Counted from the stretch's first letter, positions 33,321 through 41,900 are shown. The stretch: DNA of 64,000 nt from Streptomyces sp. SA15 (GCF_002291145.1 NZ_NTGE01000093.1:186001-250000), one strand, 5' to 3'. Program-made: numbers and translations. Notes: a model not told the origin generated them from the letters alone.

Positions 33321-34088
33321 GTGATCCACCACACCGTCACCGGGACCGGCCCGGACGTCCTGCTCCTGCACGGCGTCGGTCTCGACCACACGATGTGGCA
33401 ACGGTGCATGCCCGAACTCACCGCGAACCACCGGGTGACCAGGGTCGACCTCCGTGGCCACGGCGCCTCGCCCCCGGCGCGGCAGGGGACCTCCCTCGCC
33501 GAGCTCGCGGCCGATGTCGTCGAGGTCCTCGACCACATCGGCGCCCATCGCGTCCACCTCGTGGGCTTCTCGCTGGGTGCCCTCGTGGCGCAGCACATCG
33601 CCGCCCACCACCCGGCTCGCGCCGCCACCCTGTCCCTGGTGAGCAGCGTCGCCCTGCGCACACCGCGGGAGCGCGAAGCGGTCCTGCGACGGCTTCGGGC
33701 GGCGCGGACCGACCCGGCGGTGACCGCGGACGCAGCCGTGCAACGGTGGTTCGACGAGGCGTGGCGACTGCGGGAGCCGGACCTCGTGGCGGACGTACGA
33801 AGGACACTGCTGGCGAACGACCACTCGTCCTACCTGGCCTGCTACACCGTCTTCGCGACCGGTGACGAGGAGGTCGGCCCGCTCCTCGGCCGGATCACGG
33901 CACCCGCACTGGCCATCACCGGGAGCGAGGACCCCGGATCGACCCCGGACATGTCCGGCCGACTGGCGTCGGCCATCCCGGACGCCCGCGTCAGGATCGT
34001 GGCGGGCGCTCGTCACCTGCTCCCGCTGGAGCGGCCGCGGGAACTGGCCGCAGCGCTGACCGAGCACTTCGAGAGGATCACGCCATGA
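33321..34088 (+). CDS. Alpha/beta hydrolase, candidate TgnD-like methylenesuccinate hydrolase
   Basis: 255 residues from GTG 33321. DVLLLHGVGLDHTMWQRCMPELTANHRVTRVDLRGHGASPP, nucleophile S84 in LVGFSLGALVAQHIA, aspartate region LAITGSEDPGS and histidine in VAGARHLLPLERP make a complete triad of the MhpC/enol-lactonase type. In trigonelline and vitamin B6 breakdown an enzyme of this fold hydrolyses an (amidomethylene)succinate to succinic semialdehyde, carbon dioxide, an acid and an amine. That reaction would release methylamine here. Its stop overlaps the next ATG. Confidence 0.85.
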   Translation: MIHHTVTGTGPDVLLLHGVGLDHTMWQRCMPELTANHRVTRVDLRGHGASPPARQGTSLAELAADVVEVLDHIGAHRVHLVGFSLGALVAQHIAAHHPARAATLSLVSSVALRTPREREAVLRRLRAARTDPAVTADAAVQRWFDEAWRLREPDLVADVRRTLLANDHSSYLACYTVFATGDEEVGPLLGRITAPALAITGSEDPGSTPDMSGRLASAIPDARVRIVAGARHLLPLERPRELAAALTEHFERITP

Positions 34089-35611
34089 CCGTCCGCAGTG
34101 AGGCCGTGCCGGCCGACGGCAAGCCCACCGTCCTTCCCCGGCGCGACCACTTCATCAACGGTGAACGGGTGGCTCCCGCCGGGGGTGAATACTTCGAGAG
34201 CGTCAATCCCACGACCGGGACGGCCTTCTACGAGGCGGCCCGGGGCAGTGCCACAGACACGGAGCGGGCCGTGACGGCCGCGCAGGAAGCGTTCGAGAAC
34301 CCGGCCTGGCGTGATCTTTCCCAGACGCGTCGTGGCCGGCTACTGCGTCGGCTCGGCGACCTGATCGGGGAGAACGCCGACCTGCTCGCGCGCACGGAGA
34401 CGCTCGACAACGGCAAACTGCTCCGCGAGATGCGTGCCCAACTGGCCGCTCTGCCGGAGTACTTCTACTACTACGCCGGACTGGCCGACAAGATCCACGG
34501 CGAGGTCATCCCCGGGGCGGCCCGCAGTCTCCTCAACTACACCCTGCGGGAACCGGTCGGCGTCTGCGGCGCCATCACCCCCTGGAACTCGCCGCTGCTG
34601 CTCACCACGACCAAGCTGGCCCCGGCGCTCGCCGCGGGAAACACGATGGTGGTCAAGCCGTCGGAGCACACCTCCGCCTCCCTGCTCGAACTGGCCGAGT
34701 TGCTCGAACCGGCCGGCTTCCCACCGGGAGTCGTCAACGTGGTGACCGGGTTCGGTGCCGAGGCCGGAAGCGCCCTGGTCTCGGACCGGCGCGTGCGGAA
34801 GATGTCCTTCACCGGGAGCACCGCCACCGGGGCGCTGATCGCGCGCGCCTGTGGCGAACGCTTCGTCAGGGCCACGCTCGAACTCGGCGGCAAGTCCCCC
34901 AACATCGTCTTCCCGGACGCCGACATCGCCTCCGCCTCGATGGGCATCGTCGCCGGAATCTTCGCCGCCGCCGGGCAGACGTGCGTCGCCGGCAGCCGGG
35001 TGTTCGTGCACCGTGACGTGTACGACGAGACGGTCGAGCGGGTGGTGGAGCGTGCCCGCACGATCCGTATCGGCGACCCTCTCGAGGCCGGGACCGAACT
35101 GGGCCCGCTGGCGATGGCGTCCCAGCTCGCCAAGGTGGAGGAGTACGTCGCGACAGGCCGGAAGGAGGGCGGCCGGGTCGTCACCGGTGGCGCCAGGGCC
35201 GACGTCGGCCTCGACGGGTACTTCTACGAGCCGACCGTCTTCGTCGGCACCGACAACGGGATGCGGGTGAGCAGGGAGGAGATATTCGGCCCGGTCGCCT
35301 CGATCATGCCCTTCGAGACCGAGGAGGAGGTGACGAGGCTCGCCAACGACACCGACTACGGCCTCGCCGCCGGTGTGTGGACCAGGGACCTCGGCCGCGC
35401 CCACCGGATGGCCTCGGCGCTCGAAGCGGGCACGGTCTGGGTGAACACCTACCGGGCCATGTCGCCGATGTCGCCGCGTTCGGGCTTCAAGAACAGCGGC
35501 ATGGGCGTCGAGCACGGCACCGAGACCATCAAGGAGTACACCCGCCTCAAGTCGGTGTGGATCAACACGAGCGACGAACCCCAGGGCGACCCGTTCGTGC
35601 TGCGGTCGTAG
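34085..35611 (+). CDS. NAD(P)-dependent aldehyde dehydrogenase
   Basis: 508 residues, normal for the family. Catalytic glutamate E266 in ATLELGGKSPNIVFPDADI and nucleophile C300 in FAAAGQTCVAGSR are present, with the cofactor motif FTGSTATGALIA and the C-terminal EEIFGPVASIMPF and KNSGMGVEHG. It could oxidise either the ring-opened aldehyde (TgnC role) or succinic semialdehyde (TgnE role); only one such gene is in the locus. ATGA overlap with the hydrolase. It converges on the XRE-cupin gene with a 13-base gap. Confidence 0.92.
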   Translation: MTVRSEAVPADGKPTVLPRRDHFINGERVAPAGGEYFESVNPTTGTAFYEAARGSATDTERAVTAAQEAFENPAWRDLSQTRRGRLLRRLGDLIGENADLLARTETLDNGKLLREMRAQLAALPEYFYYYAGLADKIHGEVIPGAARSLLNYTLREPVGVCGAITPWNSPLLLTTTKLAPALAAGNTMVVKPSEHTSASLLELAELLEPAGFPPGVVNVVTGFGAEAGSALVSDRRVRKMSFTGSTATGALIARACGERFVRATLELGGKSPNIVFPDADIASASMGIVAGIFAAAGQTCVAGSRVFVHRDVYDETVERVVERARTIRIGDPLEAGTELGPLAMASQLAKVEEYVATGRKEGGRVVTGGARADVGLDGYFYEPTVFVGTDNGMRVSREEIFGPVASIMPFETEEEVTRLANDTDYGLAAGVWTRDLGRAHRMASALEAGTVWVNTYRAMSPMSPRSGFKNSGMGVEHGTETIKEYTRLKSVWINTSDEPQGDPFVLRS

Positions 35612-35624
35612 CGGGACTCACGAC

Positions 35625-36299
35625 TCACTTCGGTACGTGGTCGCCGTACGCCGTGACGGACAGAAAGCGGATCGGGAGTTCCACCAGTTCCTGCGGCCCG
35701 TGAGCGCCCTCTCCGTCGAGCTGGAGGGCGTCTCCGGGGCGCATGGTGTAACTGGCCTCCCCGTGTCCGTAGACCATTTCGCCTTCCAGCATGAAGAGCA
35801 GCTCGGTGCCCGGGTGCTGGAAGAGGGGGAAGACCTCGCTCTGCTCGGTCAGCGTGACCAGGACGGCCTCCATGCGCTTGTGCGGGCCGCGCAGGGCGCC
35901 GAGGAGTTCGTAGAGGTGGCCGACGCGGCTGCCGCGGCGGGCGATGCGGGCGCCCTGCCCGGCAGGCACGAAGACAGCCTCGCGGTCGGCGTCGACCCCC
36001 CGGAACAGCGCCGTGACCGGGACGCCGAGACCGGTGGCGAGGCGGCCGAGTGTGGTGAGGCTGCACGAGGTCTGCGCATTCTCGATCTTGGAGAGCATGG
36101 CCTTGGAGATCCCCACTCTGGCCGCCATCTCGGCCACCGACAGGCCCGCCGCCGTTCGGTACTCCCTGACCTGCCGGCCGATGACGACTTCGAGTTCCAG
36201 CTTTCGTGCCGCCTCTCCTGGGTCGACCTCACGGTCCGGCAGATCGCCGGCACGGGCGGGGAACGCGGGGGTGTCCGGGTCAGGCGTCATACGGGCCAT
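35625..36299 (-). CDS. XRE-cupin transcriptional regulator
   Basis: 224 residues. HTH_3 domain (about residues 38-92: IGRQVREYRTAAGLSVAEMAARVGISKAMLSKIENAQTSCSLTTLGRLATGL) and a C-terminal cupin (FQHPGTELLFMLEGEMVYGHGEASYTMRPGDALQLDGEGAHGP). Regulators of this shape govern amine and betaine catabolism in many bacteria. It follows the methylamine-assimilation operon on the same strand and has its own dyad 15 bases upstream. ATG 36299 has no strong ribosome site; ATG 36290 is an alternative. Confidence 0.88.
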   Translation of the reverse strand: MARMTPDPDTPAFPARAGDLPDREVDPGEAARKLELEVVIGRQVREYRTAAGLSVAEMAARVGISKAMLSKIENAQTSCSLTTLGRLATGLGVPVTALFRGVDADREAVFVPAGQGARIARRGSRVGHLYELLGALRGPHKRMEAVLVTLTEQSEVFPLFQHPGTELLFMLEGEMVYGHGEASYTMRPGDALQLDGEGAHGPQELVELPIRFLSVTAYGDHVPK

Positions 36300-36313
36300 T
36301 GTGCAGCGACGGT

Positions 36314-36330
36314 GTTTCCCACGAGGAAAC
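36314..36330. promoter_or_regulatory. Dyad operator of the XRE-cupin gene
   Basis: GTTTCC-CACGA-GGAAAC is a perfect 6-bp dyad with a 5-bp spacer, ending 15 bases upstream of the regulator start. Position and AT-rich arms suggest autoregulation. Confidence 0.5.
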
Positions 36331-36342
36331 GGGCCGGGGGGA

Positions 36343-37458
36343 TCACCGCTGGGCGGTCAGGGTGAACCGCGGCTCCGGAGCGGCTCCGTCCAGAGCGAGG
36401 CCGGTGGCCATCTCCCCGATCAGCGGCGCGAACTTGGCGCCGTGTCCCGAGCAGGGCGAGCAGACGACCAGCGGGCCGGAGCGGTCGAGGAGGAAGTCCT
36501 CGTCGGGCGTGGTGGTGTAGAGGCAGGTCGCCTCGTTGAAGGGCTCCGGAACCAGGCCGGGCAGCCACTGACGCACATAGGCCGTGATCCGGTCCCGTGC
36601 GGCAGGGTCGACCAGGCCGCTGCGGGTGTCGGCGGTGGTGGTGCGGCCCGCGTCGTGCTCGGCGATCTTACGGCCGTCCTGTGGGCCGCCGTCACGTCCG
36701 CCCGGGAGGCTGTAGGTGTTGAGGGTGTCCTTGTGGACGACGACGGGCCAGGGCGGGGCTGAGGGGTCGCGGCGCGGGAAGTGGAAGACCTGTTGCTGGC
36801 TGACGGTCAGCTCCGGCAGCGGTACGAGGCCGCCGAGCAGGCCGGCCACCCAGGCTCCGGCGGCGATCACGGCCCGGCGTGCCGTGATCGGGCCCCGGTC
36901 GGTCTCCAGCCGTACGGCCTCGTCACCGAGCACACTGATGCGTCGTACGGCGCAGTCGTGACGGATGTCCGCCCCGCGCGCCTCGGCCCGTTCCAAGAAG
37001 GCGGTCACGGCTCCGGCCGCGTCGACCGTGCCCGCCTCGGGGTGGAACAGGACGGGGCCGTCGAAGCGCAGCCCCGGCCAGCGGCGCGCGGCCTCCTGAG
37101 GCGGCAGTAGTTCGTGCGGTACGGCGGCTGCCGCCAGGGCGGTCGCGATGCGCTCCGGGTCACGCAGCCGACCGTGGTCGATGCCGCCGACGTCGCGCAG
37201 CAGTCGCGTGCCCGCATCGGCCTCCAGCTCGCGCCACAGCTCCATCGCGCGGCCGGTCATCCGGATGTACAGCTGGTCCGGATAGGCGCGGCGCACGATG
37301 CGTGCGCTGCCGTGCGAACTGCCCTTGTCGTGCCCGGCACCGAACTGTTCCAGGACGGCGACGGACCGCCCGCGCCGGGTGGCCGCCCACGCGGTGGCCG
37401 CCCCCGTCAACCCCGCGCCGACGACGGCGACGTCGACGTCCACGGCGGACGGGCTCAC
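36343..37458 (-). CDS. Monomeric sarcosine oxidase-like FAD enzyme, candidate N-methylglutamate oxidase
   Basis: 371 residues from GTG 37458, overlapping the previous stop (GTGA). The dinucleotide motif VAVVGAGLTGAATAWA, GSSHGSARIVRRAYPD and CSPCSGHGAKFAPLIGEMA match monomeric sarcosine oxidase/N-methyltryptophan oxidase. C312 in ATCLYTTTPDEDFLLD sits where the covalent-flavin cysteine (C315) of monomeric sarcosine oxidase lies. It would oxidise an N-methyl amino acid to formaldehyde and free amine with hydrogen peroxide release. Being the last gene after the N-methylglutamate synthase genes, its likely substrate is N-methylglutamate. The usual four-subunit dehydrogenase is absent. Confidence 0.85.
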   Translation of the reverse strand: MSPSAVDVDVAVVGAGLTGAATAWAATRRGRSVAVLEQFGAGHDKGSSHGSARIVRRAYPDQLYIRMTGRAMELWRELEADAGTRLLRDVGGIDHGRLRDPERIATALAAAAVPHELLPPQEAARRWPGLRFDGPVLFHPEAGTVDAAGAVTAFLERAEARGADIRHDCAVRRISVLGDEAVRLETDRGPITARRAVIAAGAWVAGLLGGLVPLPELTVSQQQVFHFPRRDPSAPPWPVVVHKDTLNTYSLPGGRDGGPQDGRKIAEHDAGRTTTADTRSGLVDPAARDRITAYVRQWLPGLVPEPFNEATCLYTTTPDEDFLLDRSGPLVVCSPCSGHGAKFAPLIGEMATGLALDGAAPEPRFTLTAQR

Positions 37459-38774
37459 AGCCCGGCCCCTGGGATCCAGTGGGTGCCCGCGAGCGGGACC
37501 CGGGCCATGGCGGCCGCCTCGATGGTGAGCGCCACCAGGTCCTCGGGCTCCAGATGCGTCAGGTGGGCCTTGCCGCAGGCGCGGGCGATGGTCTGCGCCT
37601 CCATGGTCATCACCCGGATGAAGTTGGCGAGCCGACGGCCGCCCTCGACGGGGTCGAGACGGGCGGACAGCTCCGGGTCCTGTGTGGAGATGCCGGCGGG
37701 GTCGCGCCCCTCCTGGTAGTCGTCGAAGTACCCGGCGGCCGATCCCAGCTCCCGGTACTCGGCATCCCACTTGGGGTGGTTGTCGCCCAGCGCGATCAGT
37801 GCCGCCGTTCCGATGGCCACCGCGTCCGCCCCCAGCGCCATGGCCTTGGCCAGATCGGCGCCGCTCCGGATGCCGCCGGAGACGATGAGCTGCACCTGCC
37901 GGTGCACGCCCAGCTCCTGGAGGGCCTGGACGGCCTGGGGGAGTGCGGCCAATGTCGGGATGCCGACGTGCTCGATGAACACGTCCTGCGTGGCGGCGGT
38001 GCCGCCCTGCATGCCGTCGAGGACCACGACGTCGGCGCCTGCCTGCACGGCCAGCTTCACGTCGTAGTAGGTGCGCGTCGCGCCGATCTTGACGTAGACC
38101 GGCTTCTCCCAGTCGGTGATCTCCCGTAGTTCGCGGATCTTGATCTCGAGGTCGTCGGGGCCGGTCCAGTCGGGGTGGCGGCAGGCGCTGCGCTGGTCGA
38201 TGCCGACGGGCAGCGTGCGCATGCCGGCGACCCGGTCGGTGATCTTCTGGCCGAGCAGCATGCCACCGCCACCGGGTTTGGCACCCTGGCCGAGGACGAC
38301 CTCGATGGCGTCGGCCTTGCGCAGGTCGTCCGGGTTCATGCCGTAGCGGGACGGCAGGTACTGGTAGACGAGGTGCTTGGACTGGCCGCGCTCCTCGGGG
38401 GTCATGCCGCCGTCCCCGGTGGTCGTCGACGTACCGGCCTCGGAAGCCCCCCGGCCCAGTGCCTCCTTGGCCTGCGCGGACAGGGCGCCGAAGCTCATGC
38501 CCGCGACGGTGACCGGGGTCTTCAGGCGCAGCGGGTACGTGGCGCCCCGATCGCCGAGGACGACGTCGGTGTCGCAGCGCTCGCGGTAACCCTCCAGCGG
38601 GTAGCGGGACATGGACGCGCCGAGGAACAGCAGGTCGTCGAAGTGCGGGACCCGGCGCTTGGCGCCCCAGCCGCGGATGTCGTAGATGCCGGTCTCGGCG
38701 GCGCGCTGGATGGCGTGGATGGTGGCACGGTCGAACGTCGCCGACTCGCGCAGGCCCTGGGATGCGAAGTCCAC
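37455..38774 (-). CDS. mgsC: FMN-binding glutamate synthase-domain protein (N-methylglutamate synthase subunit C)
   Basis: 439 residues. Glutamate-synthase-type barrel: LKTPVTVAGMSFGALSAQAKEALGRGASEAGTSTTTGDGGM, LGQGAKPGGGGMLLGQKI, VYVKIGATRTYYDVKLAVQAGADVVVLDGMQGGTAATQ and IVSGGIRSGADLAKAMALGADAVAIGTAAL. The iron-sulfur cysteines of the large GOGAT follow in short form (HLTHLEPEDL region), as in the stand-alone subunit. With the next two genes it forms a split glutamate synthase that uses methylamine to make N-methylglutamate. GTG start with GAGGAG upstream. Confidence 0.85.
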   Translation of the reverse strand: MDFASQGLRESATFDRATIHAIQRAAETGIYDIRGWGAKRRVPHFDDLLFLGASMSRYPLEGYRERCDTDVVLGDRGATYPLRLKTPVTVAGMSFGALSAQAKEALGRGASEAGTSTTTGDGGMTPEERGQSKHLVYQYLPSRYGMNPDDLRKADAIEVVLGQGAKPGGGGMLLGQKITDRVAGMRTLPVGIDQRSACRHPDWTGPDDLEIKIRELREITDWEKPVYVKIGATRTYYDVKLAVQAGADVVVLDGMQGGTAATQDVFIEHVGIPTLAALPQAVQALQELGVHRQVQLIVSGGIRSGADLAKAMALGADAVAIGTAALIALGDNHPKWDAEYRELGSAAGYFDDYQEGRDPAGISTQDPELSARLDPVEGGRRLANFIRVMTMEAQTIARACGKAHLTHLEPEDLVALTIEAAAMARVPLAGTHWIPGAGL

Positions 38775-38795
38775 GGGAACAACTCCTCTGGTCCT

Positions 38796-39485
38796 CTAGT
38801 ACGCGGCCGAGTTGGCGACCGTGAAGTGGTACAGCCGTCGGGCGGAGCCGTAGCGGCGGAAGTCGGCCGGGTCCTCCTCGCGATCGGCCGCCTTGAGCAG
38901 AACGGCCAGCTCGGTGAGGTGTTCGTCCCGCATCTCCTTCTCCACGCAGTCCGCGCCGAGGGACTTGACCGTGCCCTTGACGTAGACGCGGGCCTCGTAC
39001 AACGAATCCCCCAGCGCGTCACCCGCATCGCCGCACACCACCAACCGCCCCGCCTGGCCCATGAAGGCGCTCATATGGCCGACGTCGCCGCCCACGACGA
39101 TGTCCACGCCTTTCATGGAGATCCCGCAGCGGGCCGAGGCGTTGCCCTCGATGACGAGCAGACCGCCGTGTGCGGTGGCGCCGGCGGACTGGGAGGCGCT
39201 GCCGCGCACCCGGACCGTGCCCGACATCATGTTCTCGGCGACGCCCGTGCCCGCGTTGCCGTTGATGGTGACCGTGGCCCGCTGGTTCATGCCCGCGCCG
39301 TAGTAGCCCACCGGGCCGTCGACGACGACATCCAGGTCCGTGGTGAGGCCGACGGCGACGTTGTGGGCGCCGTCGGGGTGGGTGACGCGCCAGGACGTAC
39401 CCGGATCCGCCTGGTGCAGCGTGCGGTTGAGGTCGCGCACGGAAGCGCGCGACAGATCGACATCGGTGGGTGTCAGCGTTGCCAC
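38796..39485 (-). CDS. mgsB: GXGXG-domain protein (N-methylglutamate synthase subunit B)
   Basis: 229 residues. A parallel beta-helix with the recurring G-x-x-G pattern: VDGPVGYYGAGMNQRATVTINGNAGTGVAENMMSGTVRVRGSASQSAGATAHGGLLVIEGNASARCGISMKG, GDVGHMSAFMGQAGRLVVCGDAGDALGDSLYEARVYVKG. This is the structural C-terminal domain of glutamate synthase as a separate subunit. GTG 39485 is chosen with AGGAGG upstream; it overlaps the amidotransferase gene by 13 bases, a sign of coupling. Confidence 0.85.
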   Translation of the reverse strand: MATLTPTDVDLSRASVRDLNRTLHQADPGTSWRVTHPDGAHNVAVGLTTDLDVVVDGPVGYYGAGMNQRATVTINGNAGTGVAENMMSGTVRVRGSASQSAGATAHGGLLVIEGNASARCGISMKGVDIVVGGDVGHMSAFMGQAGRLVVCGDAGDALGDSLYEARVYVKGTVKSLGADCVEKEMRDEHLTELAVLLKAADREEDPADFRRYGSARRLYHFTVANSAAY

Positions 39486-40360
39486 GTGTAGACCTCCTCG
39501 GGCTCGGGTTCGAAGACGCGGGCGGACTCGATGCCGGGCAGATGGGCGAAGTACCGGTACTCGGACGCCATCGCGACCCACGCATCGGTCTCGGCGACGA
39601 TGGCGGGCTTGCAGGCGATCGCGTCCCGGACGACGGCGAACGTGTCACCCGTGGTCACGAGCAGCGTGTAGAAGCCGTCGAACCGCTCGCAGAGCAGCCG
39701 GAGCGACTTCTCCAAGTCGTGTCCCTGGGCGAGTTGGGCCGCCACGAATCGGGCGCCGACCTCGGAGTCGTTCTCGCTGTCGAAGGCGATGCCCGCGGCG
39801 CGCAGTTCACGGCGGATGGTGGCGTGGTTGGAGAAGGAGCCGTTGTGCACGAGGCAGACGTTCTCGTCGACGGAGAACGGGTGGGCCCCCTCGGGGGTGA
39901 CCGCGGACTCGGTGGCCATACGGGTGTGGGCGATGCCCTGCCGTCCGGTGGCGGCGCGCAGGCCGAACTCCTCGGCGAGCGCGTCGGGGTGACCCACGCC
40001 CTTGAGGACGGCCAGCTCGGTGCCCCGTCCGGTGACGACGGCCGAGGGGAAGGCGGCGCGCACGGCCCGTTCGAGGTCGGCGGCGGTGAGGGCGGGGGAG
40101 TGGACCACCGTGTTCTGGCCGATGGTGACGGCGACGGTGTCCTGGCCGATCAGCGCGGCGATCTGCCCCGGCTCGGTGTCCGCGGTCAGCACACTCACCG
40201 CGGCGTGCCCGGCCGGGGTGAGACGCGCGTCGCCGTAGAGGGCGACGCCCGCCGAGTCGGGACCGCGCTCGGCGGCCTGGTGAAGCATTCCGGTGAGCAG
40301 CTCGCCGAGCCTCGGCTCCAGCGAGGGATCGCGCACCTGGAGTCCCGCGATGCCGCACAT
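39473..40360 (-). CDS. mgsA: Class II glutamine amidotransferase (N-methylglutamate synthase subunit A)
   Basis: 295 residues starting MCGIAGLQV, where C2 becomes the N-terminal nucleophile after methionine removal. Conserved RGPDSAGVALYG, GIAHTRMATESAVTPEGAHPFSVDENVCLVHNGSFSN and NDSEVGARFVA define the Ntn amidotransferase domain. In N-methylglutamate synthase it releases methylamine (or ammonia) from the gamma-amide for transfer. The start is fixed by GGAGG and by the obligatory Cys2. Confidence 0.88.
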   Translation of the reverse strand: MCGIAGLQVRDPSLEPRLGELLTGMLHQAAERGPDSAGVALYGDARLTPAGHAAVSVLTADTEPGQIAALIGQDTVAVTIGQNTVVHSPALTAADLERAVRAAFPSAVVTGRGTELAVLKGVGHPDALAEEFGLRAATGRQGIAHTRMATESAVTPEGAHPFSVDENVCLVHNGSFSNHATIRRELRAAGIAFDSENDSEVGARFVAAQLAQGHDLEKSLRLLCERFDGFYTLLVTTGDTFAVVRDAIACKPAIVAETDAWVAMASEYRYFAHLPGIESARVFEPEPEEVYTWQR

Positions 40361-40415
40361 GGCATGACCTCCAAAGGCTTTCAAATGGCAGGTGTCGGAA
40401 GGAGGGCTCAGAAGG

Positions 40416-40507
40416 CAGTTGTCGTACGGCCCAGACGGCAGTTGTCAGACGGCCCAGACGGCAGTTGTCAGACGGCCCAGACGGCAGTTGTCAGACGGCT
40501 CAGAAGG
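40416..40507 (-). repeat. Four tandem 23-bp units between the synthetase and amidotransferase genes
   Basis: Units at 40416-40438, 40439-40461, 40462-40484 and 40485-40507 each begin CAGTTGTC and contain CGGCCCAGACGG (the last reads CGGCTCAGAAGG). They fill most of the 152-base gap in the operon and are transcribed. Each carries two CAGACGG-like heptamers. Could be a slippage expansion, an RNA processing or binding site. Confidence 0.8.
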
Positions 40508-40512
40508 AGAGG

Positions 40513-41871
40513 TCAGACGGCGGTGAGATAGCGGTCGACCTCCCAGAGGGAGACCGTGTTGTGCCAGTCGTAGAACTCCTCGCGCTTCAACTCGGCGTAG
40601 TAGGCGCTGACTCCGGCCGACGGGTCGACCGCGTCGAGCACACCGCGGACGACGTCGTCGCCCTCCAGCGCGTGCACCGCGTCGAGGAGCGTGCGCGGCA
40701 GCCGGGGACCGCCGCTCACGACGCCCGGATCGCCCGGGTCGAGGGCCCGGCGTACCCCGTCCAGCCCCGCGCCGAGAGCGCCGGCCGCGGCGAGATAGGA
40801 GTTCGCCGAGCCGTCGCCGCCGCGCAGCTCGACGCGGTGCGCGTCCGGCACACGCAGGAAGTGGGTGCGGTCGTTGCCGCCCCAACTCGCCGTGCGGGGT
40901 GCCCAGGTGGCGCCCGAGGCGGTCGTGGTCGCACCGGTGCGCTTGTAGGAGTTGACCGTCGGCGCGATGAGCGCGTGGAGCGCCGGGGCGTGCGTCAGCA
41001 GCCCGGCGGCGAAGTGGTACGCCTCGGGGCCGAACCCCATGCCGTACGGGTCCCGGGCGCCGTCGCCCGCGGGGAAGAGCGGGCGCTCGCCGTCCCACAG
41101 CGACAGGTGCATGTGGAGCCCGCTGCCGGTGCGGTCGGTGAACGGCTTGGGCATGAACGTGGCGGTCATGCCGCGCTGTTCGGCGAGGACCTGCACGATG
41201 TAGCGCAGTGTCACGACTCGGTCGGCGGTCGTCAGGGCGTCCGAGTGGTGGAAGTTCTGCTCGAACTGCCCGTTGCCGTCCTCGTGGTCGCTCGCGTACG
41301 GGCCCCAGCCGAGCTGCACCATCGCGTCGGACACCGCGGTGAGGTGGTCGTACATGCGGGTCAGCCCGCGGGCGTCGTAACAGGGCTGTGCGGCGTCGTC
41401 GAAGCGGTCGGCCGTGATGAGGCTGCCGTCCGCCGCCCGCTGCACCAGGAAATACTCCACCTCGGCGCCGCTGACCAGTCGTACGCCCTCGGCGGCGGCC
41501 TTCTCGGCGAGCGTCCGCAGGATCACGCGCGGCGCGAACGCGTACGGGCTGCCCTCGACCTGCGGGTCGCAGTGCACCATCCCCAGGCCGGGACGGACGA
41601 AGGTGAGCGGGGTGTACGAGGACACGTCCGGAACCGCGATCACATCGGGGTCGCGCGGCAGTTGGCCCATGGCGCCCGCGGCGTATCCCGCGAACCCGAC
41701 GCCCTCGCCCTGCAGCGCGTCCGCCGCCTCGACGGGCACCAGCTTCGCGCAGGGCTTGCCGGTCAGCGTCGTGAAGGTGGCGAGCAGGAACCGTACGCCG
41801 TCCGCCTTGGCCAGCGAGGCGAGTGACTGGGTGGCGGACGCGGGCGGGGTCGAGGTCAGCGGATCGGACAT
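40513..41871 (-). CDS. gmaS: Glutamine synthetase family: gamma-glutamylmethylamide synthetase
   Basis: 452 residues, glutamine-synthetase fold with VSGAEVEYFLV, DHEDGNGQFEQNFHHSDALTTADRVV, TFMPKPFTDRTGSGLHMHLSLWDG, PTVNSYKR and RVELRGGDGSANSYLAAA, the metal and ATP site residues. The length and LHMHLSLW pattern fit the GlnT/GmaS branch rather than primary GlnA. GmaS ligates methylamine to glutamate using ATP. First gene of the operon gmaS-mgsA-mgsB-mgsC-oxidase, which strongly supports this role. AGGAGAG precedes the ATG. Confidence 0.85.
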   Translation of the reverse strand: MSDPLTSTPPASATQSLASLAKADGVRFLLATFTTLTGKPCAKLVPVEAADALQGEGVGFAGYAAGAMGQLPRDPDVIAVPDVSSYTPLTFVRPGLGMVHCDPQVEGSPYAFAPRVILRTLAEKAAAEGVRLVSGAEVEYFLVQRAADGSLITADRFDDAAQPCYDARGLTRMYDHLTAVSDAMVQLGWGPYASDHEDGNGQFEQNFHHSDALTTADRVVTLRYIVQVLAEQRGMTATFMPKPFTDRTGSGLHMHLSLWDGERPLFPAGDGARDPYGMGFGPEAYHFAAGLLTHAPALHALIAPTVNSYKRTGATTTASGATWAPRTASWGGNDRTHFLRVPDAHRVELRGGDGSANSYLAAAGALGAGLDGVRRALDPGDPGVVSGGPRLPRTLLDAVHALEGDDVVRGVLDAVDPSAGVSAYYAELKREEFYDWHNTVSLWEVDRYLTAV

Positions 41872-41900
41872 GAGCGCTCTCCTGGGGCCGGCCTGTCTAC

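Noticed and set aside
37455..41871. Interpreting the split glutamate synthase genes as ordinary ammonium-assimilating GOGAT
   Set aside because: Separate amidotransferase, GXGXG and FMN subunits next to a GmaS-type synthetase and a sarcosine-oxidase-like gene fit N-methylglutamate synthesis better; primary GOGAT is a single large subunit.
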